A DNA stretch of 64,000 nt from Anthoceros angustus (lineage: Eukaryota > Streptophyta > Anthocerotopsida > Anthocerotales > Anthocerotaceae): positions 186,001 through 250,000 of the forward strand of contig MU008214.1 in assembly GCA_010909165.1 (NCBI GenBank), written 5' to 3'. A model generated the notes under the pieces. That model ran no database searches. It saw nothing but the letters and a program-made list of their open reading frames with translations, and was not told the DNA's origin. The position numbers and the translations under genes were made by a program. Shown here piece by piece: positions 1 to 12,350 of this stretch. How positions within the stretch are numbered: position 1 is the first letter of the stretch; each line of letters opens with the position of its first letter.

Positions 1-144
1 GAATGAACCGTGGACATAGTAGGCATCGTGCAAAGAAGAACATCACCTCCACCTCCACAAGCCGAGTGCGTGTCCGCGCGCGATGCAACGCGTTATTTCA
101 AGGTCGTTGGGGTTGATACCGCACAATCTCGCTACCGACAGCAA

Positions 145-640
145 CTAGCAAGGGAGCTTGAGAGCAATTCTTGCGGATGACAAGTGAGTTCTCGCAATGT
201 CGCCGTGAGATCTATAGTACTTTTGAAGAGCTTCCTCCTCAAGGACTTTCGACTCGCACCGATCGGGAAAGATGAAGAGTTGTTTATCGCTCATGAGGAA
301 TATGAGCATGTAAGAATTTGAAGGATGTTCGTCGGCGATCACTGCGAGCCGTAAATACGCCTGAATATCATTTTGTCGCCGGTCGGATGACCATCGATTC
401 CCACACGCCAAGCACATTGGTGTGAGTCAGCATCCGATCTGCAGTGAAATTGCGGGGTGGGAAGGATTGTCGGGGCCAAGGTATGTGGTGCGGGTCCCAA
501 GGAAGCTTAGGTCCGATGTGATCTCGGATGATGTGAAAGCCAAGATTCGCACTGGGAGCTCGCCTCTCGACCTTCCTCCAACACAAAGGACACCAAGCGC
601 CACGCATCGGACCAAACACTTTTGACCAGCACATCATCCA
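145..640 (-). other. Unassigned minus-strand frame with a possible zinc finger
   Basis: Two overlapping minus-strand frames of about 90 codons run here. The one read from 637 down to 368 contains Cys-x2-Cys followed about 20 residues later by His-x4-His, the spacing of a degenerate C2H2 or BED-type finger. I see no start context, introns or homology that I recognise. The position just outside the low-complexity block and transposase-like frame that follow makes a mobile-element origin the simplest guess. Confidence 0.2.
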
Positions 641-749
641 CTTCTTGGATACTTCATGTGAGATGAATATGTCAGACTGGATTCCATGCTTGTGTTGTGA
701 GTGCGAACCTTCATCTGTGCTACTCCCTCACCTTCCATGCTTGTTTGTA

Positions 750-1265
750 CTTCACGGTGTCGTTATGTTAGCACTACCTTCCAAATTCGTGTTTGACTCT
801 TGGGCATGATGGTATTGGGGTGAAGGGTGTTCACGAGGCTTCTCGATACACCGGTGTTGTGATTTAGGGACCGTGATATGGGGTGATGATTGGTGTTGAG
901 AAGGGCTATGTGATGCCTGTATGGCCTTGTGATGGTTTGGGCTGATTGGTGATGTTGATTCGCACACTGGTTATGTTTTGGCGGCAAGGCCGGGTTCCCA
1001 GTTTGGTGTGGGAGGACGGGTGTTGTGGTTGCCGCGTATTGGGGTGGTCGCTGGGTGATTTTAGTGGACGCGTGGATGATGCGGACAGGTGATGTGGTGG
1101 TGCTATCTTGTTGATTGATGCGTTGGTGATGTGGATGATGGCATGGTGATAAGGTGGACGGATTGGTGATGTCATGGAGTAGGTGGAGCTCGCTTTGCAC
1201 TTAGTGATGTGGTGGATGTGTTGGTGGATGATGGAATGGTGATCACGACGGTTTGGTGATGTTTT
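750..1265. repeat. GGTGATG-rich low-complexity block
   Basis: About 500 bases are dominated by imperfect GGTGATG, GGTGATGTGG and TTGGTGATG words on the plus strand. There is no fixed period. The block ends shortly before the transposase-like frame at 1522. A complementary CCACCA/CATCACC-rich block lies at 6685-7030, so the two read as degenerate inverted partners. The His- and Pro-rich open frames on the other strand are a by-product of composition. Confidence 0.6.
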
Positions 1266-1521
1266 GGAGTTGTTCCATTTTAGTTGGCATCACTTGGTGA
1301 CCTCGTGTCCGCTGCTTGGAAGTGTGTTGCACGTTTTGATATTGGCCATCCCATCGGTGATACCACCGCTCGCAGAGCGTATGTAATGAAATCGCTGTTC
1401 GTGATGCGATAAAAATTCTACGCGGTTGCAAGAGCATCGACATTTCAATTGGGCAGCGAACTTTTGAGAAATTGAAGCCGTATTTTGTGAAGAGCTGCAG
1501 AACGGAACTTGTGCCGCTGTC

Positions 1522-3230
1522 ATGTGGAAATGGCCTTTCTCAAGACGCTTTCAATGCTATGCGCGGTTGTCTTTCAAGTGTGCATCCGAGGTCAATGTCA
1601 TTGTCCATGTGACATATGTGCTCCCCAAGAAGGTGACGGGCTTGTTCAAGAGTGTAGTGCAACACATGTGTTGTATCCGAGATGTTGTGCGAAGGAGGCA
1701 AACGCGGATGGCACAACCTCGCATGTTTGCGGTGGCACTTGTGGCACTGTGGGTGGGGCAAATTGGCTTCTGTCCCGCCGAGTCATCGAATGATAAGCTT
1801 CCTCAGTCCGTCCTCAGGTGGCGCCGTTTTCAATACCAAGTCGTTGGTTCTGACCATGATGGGCATGAGAAGAAGCGGATCAAACTTGTTTTCATGGAGA
1901 CTCATCCAGCTGATTTTGTCCTGTACTTGAAAGAAAAATTGAAAGAGTTCATCCTGCACGATTTTGTGCAGCGATGGCAAGGGTTGGAATTTCGGTGCTT
2001 GGAGTGGTTCCCGACTGATGTTGTCGTCTCTGTCATGGACTTCAGTCAGAACTATGCGTTTGGTGTTCAAAACGAAATTCAATCTATGCATTGGCATAAT
2101 GACCAGGTTTCGATTTTTGTCTTGGTGTTCTATAGGAGGACGGGTCCAATTGATGCAGGAACCGGCTAACATCGACAAATACTATCACTTCTACATCGGT
2201 GATGATATGGTCCACGATACATCGTTTGTACAAAGACGCCTCATGTTGCATTGGCGGTGGATGCGTGATTCGGGTTTCTGCCCGGGAACATTGGTGTTGG
2301 TCGATGGGGCAAGTCAATTTAAAGCATGTAGGCCTTCTTACTTTGTTGCGGTACCTAGCTTGACTGGTGGTTGCAAGATGCTATGGTCGTTCTTTGGCGT
2401 GGGCATGGCAAAGGCGAACATGACGCAGTGCAATCTTGAAAAGGGCATTGCGTCAGAGTCCTCTCCGAATGCTCCTCATTGCGATCGCCTCGATGTTGTC
2501 ACCTACTTAAGAGAGAACATCTCACCGGTGCAACAACGCTGCATGTATGGAGAGCATGTCCATAGGAGCTTCGTGATTGGGAAAACCGAGGTGAGCAGGA
2601 GGAACAAGTTTAATTGTGACCCAATACTGGTCAAAAAATGCATAGCATATATGGTTTCAGCTGACCCAACTCAATCGAAAATGCGCATGTTGGCAGCTTG
2701 GCTTGACTGCCTTCAAGTCTATGTGAAACCGCCCATGCAGGATCCGGAGACTCGTATCCATTAGGCCACATGGACAACCCACGGGAGGAGCCCGTACTCG
2801 GAGAAGAGGCCGGGATCTTGAGTCTGGCGGATACCTTCCGCTTGCTACTCGGGAGGAACAAGGAGCTTTGGAAAATACCGTTGATGGCCTTGACGATGAT
2901 GCTGTGGAGGATGTGTGACATGGCCGACCTCCTAGAAGTTGGTGATACGTTTGTTGTGCACGCCGACATCAAGACGAGGGGCAATTGTTTTACCTTGCGT
3001 TGCACAGCTTGAAGCAAACCCTCTGTAACAAGTGGTGCCCTTGGAGCAACTCAACATTCCGAGTGGGAGAAGTGGTTGTCTCGTACGATACACACTCCAC
3101 ACGACGGCGTGTACACACCGTCAAGAGAATGAGGAGTGCACCCTTCATGCCGATCGTCCTAAGTTGCAAGATTGAATTGCGGGTGTACACGATAGTGAAG
3201 GTGTGGAGTGCTATTCTTTAGAGGGGAAGC
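1522..3230 (+). pseudogene. Transposase-like protein (MDFSQNY type), frameshifted
   Basis: Frame 1522-2169 contains MDFSQNY followed by EIQSMHW. Frame 1964-2764 continues with YHFYIGDDMVHDT, LMLHWRWM, LVDGASQFKA and a WSFFGVGMAK segment. The coding path switches frame near 2150, so at least one frameshift is present, and pieces continue at 2770-3010 and about 2990-3220. The order MDF..NY, then HY..SDD, then DGA.QFK, then FFG.G.GK resembles a family of uncharacterised eukaryotic mobile-element proteins I know from metazoan and seedless-plant annotation. Asp in MDF and Asp in VDGA could be two acidic residues of an RNase H-like core; the third is not certain. Family name and activity are inference. 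Confidence 0.55.
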
Positions 3231-3239
3231 TCGTGAGTG

Positions 3240-6200
3240 ACCACCTTGGTAAGAGAAAGCAACTCGAGCCTTGTGCTAGAAAGCACATGTGCGTAATGAT
3301 TGGTCTCCCTCTATTGTACGAGGCCCACGTTTGGCAAACATAACCACGCGACCACCAAACATGGTCACTAACTATTTGCTCACTAACCAGTTGTCACTAA
3401 CGGTGGCGCCAGTGCACCGAGTTATTTTGCAAATGGGTCTTGTCCATGTTAACACGTTGATACATGGCTTCTTTAGGGGTCTGAAGGTCCAAGCGGGATG
3501 CACATAGATATGCATTGCATTCATGCAAAACACTTATTCCGTGGAATTTGCTTACAAGGGCATTTGCATTAAAAGTTGAGTTCTGGTCTCGGGACACATG
3601 ATTATCCGCCACACGCTCAAGCCCACTTTCGCCAATTGACCCTCGGCGTGGTGTCCACAGGCCTTGTCCTTGGTGGCACATAGTCTGGCTTTAAATGGCG
3701 TGACCACAACTGGGTCGTCAGCATCTTTTCGAGCTACACAGGAATGCAATGGCCGCCATGTGCTCTAACTTGGGTCTGTGATTTGTCGAACCCGACCGCA
3801 GCTCCTCCCGGTTCCGCCTTGATGGGAGAAGCCATGGGCAGCCGAGGCAAGGAGCTTGATGGAAGCGGAAGGTTTTGGCCGCAATGCGCGGTTCCAAGAT
3901 CGACGGGCGGCGCGGCATCGGGCTTCGCGAAGAGGGAGCGTGGATGCGCCATATGCGGAAGACCTCAAGTCGCCACAGGAAGGGATGTCGACCGTGTTGT
4001 TGAGGATGATTGTGACATGGGCGTTATAGACAATGAATCAAGGATGGCGTGGAAAGTGGCGACTCTTGATGGCGCGGGTTTGCCCACCACGCAATGGAAG
4101 CATCTTAGTTAGCTTCTTGTGATTGGGGCCGTCTTCCACATTCTTTTGGATAGCTGGACATGGCGTGCATGTTGTTGTGCCAAGCCCTTTTAGGCGGCGT
4201 GCTTGGATGTAGTTGTTACCCAAGCCTCAGAATTGATCCCTCCCGGTGAACCGAGTTGGAAAGGATGTTGTGTGGCATGTGCTAATGCAAGACGGGTTGA
4301 AGGCATGTTTCGTTAATGTCAAGTGCGAGGTAAATCTTGTTGCCTCATGTCGGCAAGTTTATCGCTGACCATTGTATGTGGATCAACCAAAAAGAAAACG
4401 GGCCTCCTTAACAACCCTACATTTAGGCATGGGTGCCTAGAAACTCAAAACCACGCATGCATGCCGACCATACCAACCAAGACAATCACTTGACCGTCAA
4501 GTCCCTCCTTGTCATGCTCCCTCTTAGCCACCCCCGGATATTTGGCGATTGTGGGGCTCACCAATACACTGGATGTCTTGGGTAGCCTTGGGATGGCGAT
4601 CATCAAGTTTGTTGCCAAAACCATGTCCTCCTCTATTGCGTGGGGTGACCACGGACACCGAGTTAAGGAGCTGGTACACCCCTCGAATTTGGCTCGCTCG
4701 TAATAATAAGCCATGATCACCCTCGCCAATAGGAAACACCTTGCCGCTTTGCCATGCTTTGTCAAGAAAACGGCTAGGTGGCGCACGCGTCGATACACTG
4801 TAGCACATAGAACTCCACATGCTCTACATTTCCCTTGGGAGCCAGCACCATAAAGTTACTACCTGCACGGACTGTGTCCGCTCCTGTCATAAGACCTTGA
4901 GGCATGGGTGGGGAAGGCATTTCATCAACATTCTCTACAGCTGACCACTGAGCACCCTTGTGCTTCCCACGGATGTTTCTTTTGGGGGCCTGTTTCACAT
5001 TCTTCCTTTTTAGGCCTCCTGGCTTCTGAACCTGACGCCGAGGCTCCTGGACTCACTTGCATGCCTCTCCTTTCCTTCATTGGTTTTTTCTACGCCCGTC
5101 GCGAACTCATCAACCATTTCAAAAGTCACCATTTCATTCGCAGGCCACCTTCTTCATTGGGCATGATGGGCCCACCACCACTTGCAAGAACACCGTCACG
5201 TCGACCAAGCTGGTGAAGAGCACGGACATTGATTCTGGTTGCAAGTATGTTCCGGATCGATTACGCACCGCCTCCACATCGCCAGATGCTCCAAAAGTTT
5301 TTGATGTTCGCTGATTGAGGCGCCATCCGCAACAACCCTTCGCTATAACTTGATTGGCACCAATCATCACGGTATCCATTGCGCCACCCTCATACGGATC
5401 TCCACCGCCACCACACCGCTACCAAGCGGTTGGACATCACCGGTTGTCGTCAATGCCAAATGGACACTTCGGTCATCACTTGCCACATGATCCAAGATAT
5501 TGGTCACGGGTAGAACACCACGACTCCTCCGCCACACATTTATCAACACATTCAATTGCGCCACCTCCAAGTTATCACTTGATTCACAAGACTCTGGACA
5601 CCACAACCATTTCATCACCTACATCCACACCTCCACTCGAATACCGGTGGAAGGCACCGTTATCATCGCAATAAGAGATACAATACACCCGTGACCAACG
5701 AGAGCGAGGGCGCGCCACCGTTGTAGCTTGTCGTGGCTGGTCATCTGCAACGGACAAACATGTACTCAAAGTGTAGACAACAATATCTAGTTTCAACAAA
5801 GCAATGCCCTCACAAACCCACACCGATGTCCTTCGGAGGAACACGCACACATGCCAACTTGCGTGCATTCCTCACCAACTTCAACCCTGTGGGGACCTTG
5901 TGTACGCGGCCTTGGTGGAGTAGGAGCTATGTCCAGAACGAGGGCTGCTCGTCACTGTGGGGACAACGTCATCTTCAATTTGTGAGTCTAGCACCACTGC
6001 TCGAGTAATCGCTGCCCAAACATGCGCGAACAACACGAGGCTTTTCCTCCGGGCATTGGGGTCTGCGAAGGAATTCACGAGGCTTCATGTGCCTCCCTTG
6101 GCCTTGCAAGCAAATTCATCAGCTACACTGCAGGAGAAATACGTTGACATCGGCGTTGGCATAATTGCACTGGACCAGTTCGATGTCAGATGACAAAATT

Positions 6201-6680
6201 TAGTCGAGCGGACTTCCAACTGAAAATGGACAAGACAACAAACACCGGAGAACTGTGGAACATACATATTGGAGACTCAAGATTTTTTCTTGGGTGGCCA
6301 ACCAATTCACGGTGATTGTGACTCAATGTCTTTCCATCGTGTGTCATGGTCGGGTCTCCAATGCACTCGAGGAACTCTTTCTCCCAAGTGTCTCTGGTCC
6401 TGCTCCCATGGAAGGAGCTTCTCCTGGTGCTTTGATCACCAACCCTTCGCTCTCAACCATGATGCACATCAAGATTGCACCTGGACGTGGGCAGCAACAA
6501 TGTTTGTCAAGTGCCCGACAGTGATATCGTGGAAGCAATGGCCACATGGAGTGAACACCATCTCGTTACAGGCGCACACCGCCATGACACACATTACACT
6601 TTAGGACACACGAGCTTGCGCTTTGAAGGAAAACCACGGTTGCGTGAGAAAGGGATCACCTTGGCCTTGGCACCACATGA
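3240..6680. other. Gene-poor interval, probably decayed mobile-element interior
   Basis: Only short overlapping frames of 60-120 codons occur on both strands. Codon phase, splice sites or family motifs are not convincing for any of them. The interval lies between the transposase-like frame and the CCACCA-rich block and is probably non-coding or decayed element interior. A frame at 3744-4112 has a CAICGRPQ segment that could be half of a zinc-binding motif, but nothing supports a gene. Confidence 0.4.
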
Positions 6681-6684
6681 CTAG

Positions 6685-7030
6685 GTGGTGCCAAGGCCAC
6701 CTCGTCCGCCACCCACCACTACATCACCAAGTCCAAGAACCCATCCACCAGAAACCATGACATCACCGAGGCCACCACCGCCACCAACCTACCACTACAT
6801 CACGAATGCCACCACCGCCCACCGACCTACCCCTACGACGAAGGCCATAACGCACACAAGCCATGCACTACATCACCAAGGCCACCAAAAGCTCACGGAC
6901 ACCCAGATGAACACCGAACCAATTCCTCACCATCCGCCCAAGTGATCACCCACCCTTCCACCAGAGAACACATGAGTCACCACCCCTTGAGCACCCCTAC
7001 CACCACCTCACCATCCCGTGAACGCCACGG
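6685..7030. repeat. CCACCA/CATCACC-rich low-complexity block
   Basis: Dense CACCAC, CATCACC and CCACCACC words on the plus strand give Pro/Thr/His-rich open frames without coding character. It is the reverse-complement counterpart in composition and words of the block at 750-1265, making the pair a candidate for degenerate inverted subterminal regions of one element of about 6.3 kb. Confidence 0.55.
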
Positions 7031-7542
7031 AGCACCCAACCACCCAACTGGCAGACATCACCATAAGGAAAACATCGGTCACGGACACCTCGTCCGTGTG
7101 CAAGAAGAATCCACACTTACTGACAAAACACTACACGCCCGACGGGGCATGACTTGGCGGGAGAGGCGGAGCCGACACCCACGCAGTGATCCATGTTACA
7201 TGCCCGTTGAACGCTACCGGAGAACATCCTCATGTTTTCAAGAGAAGCCGGTGTCCGGAGCTTGTTCCTCAGTTTTTCTCCTTCAACCGTGAACACCCTC
7301 GGAATATTTAGTTTTGTCAAGCATGAATCGAAAGTCTAAAGTCTCGCGAATACTCGCCAAGCCCTCCACTATTCATGACCATGTCAAGCTGGACCTTGGT
7401 GTTGCCCAAATCCAAGAGTGCCTCCTCCCCATCTTTTGACAAAACGCCTCCTCCAGACAAGCTTCCAACTCGCACTAATTTTTCCAGACCTCATCCATGA
7501 CAACCTTTGGTGCCCATGGCTCAAGACACGAGCTGGCCAGTG

Positions 7543-8365
7543 TCACTTTTCTCGCCACGAATTGAATTGGAGACTCCTCGTCTCCCTTCTTGCCGCCTCC
7601 TCTTCTACATTCTTTGCGGAGGTCCGTCCTTCTTCATGGCCTTCAGGCTTCCTCTTCCCAACTCGGAGAGCTCCAGATTGCTGGGAGGATCGCCTCGTGC
7701 CGCTCTCACCGGCTGGAGTGGAACACTCTTCCACATCAACCTCCGCCTCTGCATCATCACCGCCACCACAGTTGTGAAGAATCGTTGTATTCTCTGCGGA
7801 TGGGACTTCCACACTGTGATTTCTTCTCCATCGCATCGCCTTATCCCGCTTCCTCTTCTCAACGCTAAATAGTACTCAAACCAATTCACACGCTTGCCAA
7901 GCTTCTTCTCGATTAGGAACCCAAGTGCCACAAACCGTGGCACCCTTTATGATGCAATGTGGAGCCCGCCCATCTGACTTCTCTACAAGACTGTCAACAT
8001 GCGTCCACTCTATGTCAGACAGTAGGTCTGATCCCCAAGAGGTATCCATCATTTCCATTAGTGACATCCCCAAAATGCCTCTTGATCTCATCTTCACCTC
8101 CAATAGCCTCCTTTAGTCCAACCTGTAGTTCAGCACACCTGACATTCACACCTGTAGTTGACAATTCCATATCACCGTAGTGCCAACACCAATGCTCCCC
8201 CCTGAATTTTTCAGGAATGTCGTGTCCTTGCAGAGCCGCAGTCACCTTTGCAGCTCTATCCAACCTAGCCTTCAGCTGGCGCCTAGCGTTCCTGTCCATC
8301 TTGCTTGCACAGGAGGCGCTTGACACACCATGTATCGAGCCGCTCGCCACACGCCGAGCCTTCAC
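7543..8365 (-). pseudogene. Mobile-element protein relic, minus strand
   Basis: Read leftwards from 8365, one frame gives a basic helix-like stretch (RNARRQLKARLDRAAKV) followed by GEHWCWHYGDMEL and continues toward 8015. Frames at 7943-7605 and 7836-7543 continue with WFEYYLALRRG and a Glu/Lys-rich end. Frame changes separate the pieces. The region is collinear with the minus-strand relic at 9728-10954 and may be its downstream part, split by tandem-repeat expansion at 8400-8905. No domain is recognised. Confidence 0.3.
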
Positions 8366-8399
8366 CCTACTGCTAGTGACATGGTGTCCTTCACCTCGG

Positions 8400-8905
8400 C
8401 CGCTTGTCCGTCACCCACCGCCTATTGCCTGCACCACCGAGCTACCAAATCCGGCACCAAAGGCCTTCCGCACAAACCCACCGCCTATTGCCTGCACCAC
8501 CGAGCTCCCAAATCCGGCACCGTAGAGACGACGACTCCCAAGCCTCGCCACCGCCTATTGCCTGCACCACCGAGCTACCAACCGCCAAGAACTGGTTAAA
8601 AGCTATACCGTCACACCACCTATTGCCCGCACGACATAGCTCTAGCGAAGACATATAGGGACTCACCAGGAAAAGTGGTGGTCGCCGCCGCACAAACCCA
8701 CCGCCTATTGCCTGCACCACCGAGCTACCAACCGCCCAGAAAGCGCGCCGACGGTCCCAAACGCCCTCCGCACAAAGCCACCGCCCACTGCCTGCACCAC
8801 CGAGCTACCAAATCCGGCCGTAAGAACCTGGTTCCGACCCCAAGCAGCTTTTGCGCACAGTCACCGCCTGCCGTCACACCACCTATTGCCCGCACGACAT
8901 AGCTC
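8400..8905. repeat. Tandem repeat, unit with CACCGCCTATTGCC core
   Basis: At least five copies of a core reading CACCGCCTATTGCCTGCACC and then ACCGAGCTACCA recur at about 60-90 base spacing (near 8415, 8480, 8549, 8699, 8780). Two variants near 8609 and 8877 carry CACCACCTATTGCCCGCACG and then ACATAGCTCTAGC. Spacers carry AATCCGGCAC or ACCGCC-type tails. Open frames through the block are repetitive and not considered coding. Confidence 0.75.
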
Positions 8906-9119
8906 TAGCAGAAGCCATGTAGGGACTTCGCATGGCTGACAACCATCCTCACCGCCTGCCGTCCAAGGTTGAGCTCGCAGTTCAGGGTGATGCATGCACA
9001 AATCCAATGCTTGTGAGTCTCAACATTAGGAGCACGGCTGATGGAAGTGGATAACCTCATTATCACCCTTAAAAAGTCAACGAGCATCCCGCTCGCTTCC
9101 GCCTCCCGCTTCCTCCGGT

Positions 9120-9340
9120 CACTTACGAGTTTGTATAATAAATTGTCCCTAGCATATATAGCAAGACTTAAACCAATAATATATCAAATAAATCAATTTT
9201 CCAAATAAAAAATTAAATATATCTATGAAGTTAAAACGAATAGCCCTAAAAATATCGGTCAAAATGGGCATAATTTCAATTGTTAAGAACGTAATGCAAA
9301 ACACCACTTAGAGACTTGCCGCTTCCAAATTAGTGGTCAC
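9120..9340. other. AT-rich spacer, no feature seen
   Basis: A short stretch of strongly AT-rich sequence (runs of AAATAAATC and AAATATAT type) separates the GC-rich tandem repeats on its left from the frames on its right. No gene, repeat or regulatory motif could be supported. Confidence 0.4.
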
Positions 9341-9534
9341 CTAACCATGCTCACACCCCATAGTCGATTTCGTTGCTATCTGCGCTCCCTGCGCTTGCCT
9401 TTCTTCCTTCTCAAATCTCTTTCGGGCTCCACATTTGTTGACCTGCCCCCCAAACCAGTTGCATATGTCGAACTCCGTTGGCGCTTCCTACTACCTCCCG
9501 ATACGCCTCCTGTATCATCAGCATCACGGAGGGC

Positions 9535-9645
9535 GCCGGCATCCGTCTGCGTCCCAAGGCGGCGGGCGCGGCATGCGCGCCCTCCTCATGTCCCAAGGCG
9601 GCGGGCGCGGCATGCGCGCCCTCCTCAATGCAGGCGGCTGATTCC
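9535..9645. repeat. GC-rich two-copy tandem repeat with GCATGC core
   Basis: Two tandem units of about 41 bases each contain CCCAAGGCGGCGGGCGCGGC followed by ATGCGCGCCCTCCTC. The centre GCGGCATGCGCGCC is nearly palindromic. The same GC-rich motif family recurs at 13230-13745 and 61975-62290. Confidence 0.65.
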
Positions 9646-9727
9646 CGTGGATGGTGCGGCTAACCTGGGTGCCCTCACCGCAGATCCCATAGTACTTGGA
9701 TGCCGCCTTCCTTCTCCTCCCATGCCT

Positions 9728-10954
9728 TCATACCCTGATAAAAACCAGGCTGCCTGTGGGGTACCCAACTCCATGTTCTCCCGCCTGTGCAATTCCGCTG
9801 CGACCCATGTCCTCATCTGGATTGGAAGGAATAGTGGCACCAAAGATGGATGCCCCAAGCATTATGGAAGCAAATTCCATTACGTAGTCCTCAATCTTAT
9901 CACCGTCCTCCTCCAACATTTCGTCATCCGTCTGCCAAGCCCCGATAGGGCCATCCTCTTCATCCGAGGGTCCATACTCTGCCTCGTCCTCATCTCCTTC
10001 CAGTTCATAGTCAGATAGCCCAGCCCTGGTCCTTCTAAAAGACATCTCCCGACGGTGATTGATGATAGAACTTGTAATCACTTCATATAAGCATCGATAA
10101 AAATTCCTTACATTCTGCCCAAGAGCTAGAAGTGCCAAAAAGTGTTAAGTGGATGCAAGGATGTTCCAAAACTTCAAAATCAATGACTTCCAAAGACATA
10201 CACTTACAATCCTTGATCGAAGAGCTTCCCGGAATTTAAGAGACAGTTCCCGTGGCTCGCACTTTTTGCTGTGCAAGCCTGCTATGCTCAACATGAACAC
10301 ACTGTAGTCCTCCGGCCCCACTGGCAAAGCTTCAAACCCATAAGGCTTTGAAGTCACCAGGAGCTGAATATCCGGATCTCCTTCCGCTTCTATCAAAGTT
10401 GCCCAGACCACATACCCAGCCCTGGCTCTCTGATTTGGCAAAGCACCATTGTGGCCATAAATCCACAATTTCAGCATGGGTGTCCACACCACATTGTCTT
10501 CTTCAGCTCGCTCGTGTCACAAGCCGGTCCTTCTCCCGGAGAATTGTCTCATCAATCTGGTTAGTGTGTCTGCACAATTGAACAGTCTCCTCAAACGTAA
10601 AAGGTGAAGGATTAGAATCCGCGGCAGCTGTCTTCTGTGACTTGGCCATCTCTGATTTCCTTCCTGCCCCAGCTCCCTTCGTTGTGCTCACCTTTGCCGA
10701 CCCGCGGGATCCTGAGAGTTCAGGGCCGCGCGTGCCTGCGACATCGGGCAGCTCGTTACCTTTTGCAGATTGTGCTCCCTGAATTGGAACACCATGTCGG
10801 CCCGAACTTTGGTGTGCATCCACTCCACGCACGGCTCCTTTGCGTGGCTGCTCTGCCTTCTTCCCTTTCGGTCTCTTCTGATGTTTTGGTTTGTCCACAT
10901 GCGGCAGGGTTTCTTCTCCCAGTCCTGCCAATTCCTTCTTGCTGCGCCGCCCAC
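9728..10954 (-). pseudogene. Mobile-element protein relic, N-terminal part
   Basis: Reading leftwards from a Met at 10954, a Lys/Ser-rich leader (about 110 residues) leads into EETVQLCRHTNQIDETILRE. After a one- or two-base frameshift near 10503 it continues as DNVVWTPMLKLW, NQRARAGYVVWATLIEAEGD, GPEDYSVFMLSIAGLHSKK and ELSLKFREALRSR down to about 10200. A further acidic segment (ELEGDEDEAEYGPSDEEDG) is read from about 10040 to 9900. The tryptophan-rich central block and acidic tail look like a real protein, not chance. I do not recognise the family; context suggests a transposon-encoded accessory or transposase protein. Confidence 0.4.
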
Positions 10955-11219
10955 TTGCCATAGCTCTGCACAGAAGCAAGCAGTTGATTACGGTGACTAC
11001 CCAATTCTCCCTCAATGCAAAAAGGAGGTGAGGATGCACGCGCACCTGCACGAAGTCACGGAACGGCGGCTGCAATTGCCAAAAATCCTGAACAAGCGGC
11101 GTGGACGAGCGCAATCCCGACGGCCTTCACAGCTTGCGGAAGTGGAGCGCAACTCACGGCTTGGTGAACACGGTGTAGTCCGTGATGGACGCTCCATTAC
11201 GGTAAGGTTGAACGCCTAA

Positions 11220-12350
11220 AAGGTCGGGCGAGGTTAAAAGCGGTGACGGTAATCGCCACCGCGTTTGACAGGTGTCCGTTTTTCTGGTAACCCTAATTTT
11301 CGGCACCCGCTAGCTTTGCCACGGTTTACGTAAAACGGGTGCCCATGTTTTCCAGGCGTGGTGTTCTGTGCCTACATTAAATGATTCCCGATACCAAATG
11401 GCAAAAGCCGCAACATTTATGCGCGCAGAAATGACCAAGGCCGGATCCGACTTGATAGGTAGATCTTCTCCATGAATGCTGGAAATATTGACGCTAAGGC
11501 ATCCAGCTTGTTCTCCGATGTCTCATACTAATTTGCCCTCCTCCTTGTTTGTTGCTCTGGTTGTGGCTTGCTCCGCGACGTGAACGTCACACCATGCTCC
11601 ACTCCACCCATACCGATGAGGACACAGAGGTAGCTTCCCGAAAAAGCGATTGCCTGCTCCTTCAATGTAGTTTGTATCCGCTGGGTCGTTGTTCCTGACC
11701 GTGGGTGTCATGCGGATCGACGAGTGCAGATGGGAGGAACTTGTCCGCATACTTGTAATGTCTTGCACTCCAAGCGACACCTACATGCAGACGAAAGGAG
11801 CATCCAGCGATCTATTTCCCATAAGCGCTTGCAAACTTTGCCAGGCAGTAAGGGAGCGACCACATTCGAAGTGCTCTTTGTTGAAAAGCTCTGTGTTTCA
11901 TAATTCGTGCGGATGTTCCGGATGTTTTCCTGGCAACTGTGCCCGTCACTGGGGCATGCGGGTTTGCAATGGTAATCATCACCTGTCTGGCTGGATGACG
12001 ATGAGCTTCACCTTGTATTCGGCAAACTTGCTTGCAGGCTCAGGGTGCCGAAGGACTCATCACCATTCGCGTGCACCCCCCTATGTGCCACCGACGCCTC
12101 GGAACTTGAACTTGTATGCGGCTATGGAACTTAGCCCCGAAGACACGAGGAGATGCCGCCCGCCCTCAGAAGTGAGCCATCAACGGGCAATGAGAGGTCT
12201 CTTTCGCCCTCCGTGTGGAGTTTTGGGTGCATCGGGGGAGCCTGATATTGCTGGCGACGACAACGTTCCCCACCCTCCCAGTTCACCTCCTGGGCTGCAG
12301 TGTACATATCATCCGAAGCCAATGTCGGAGACATTGCAGCCTGCGAGCGA
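11220..12350. other. Interval without a supported gene
   Basis: From 11220 to 11690 nothing coding is seen. A plus-strand frame is open from 11689 to 12543, but only its last 60-70 codons (from about 12350) match the element protein described in the next entry. The Cys/His-rich upstream part may be leader or chance. A 205-codon minus-strand frame at 12131-12748 is antisense to the element gene and is not considered real. Confidence 0.35.
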
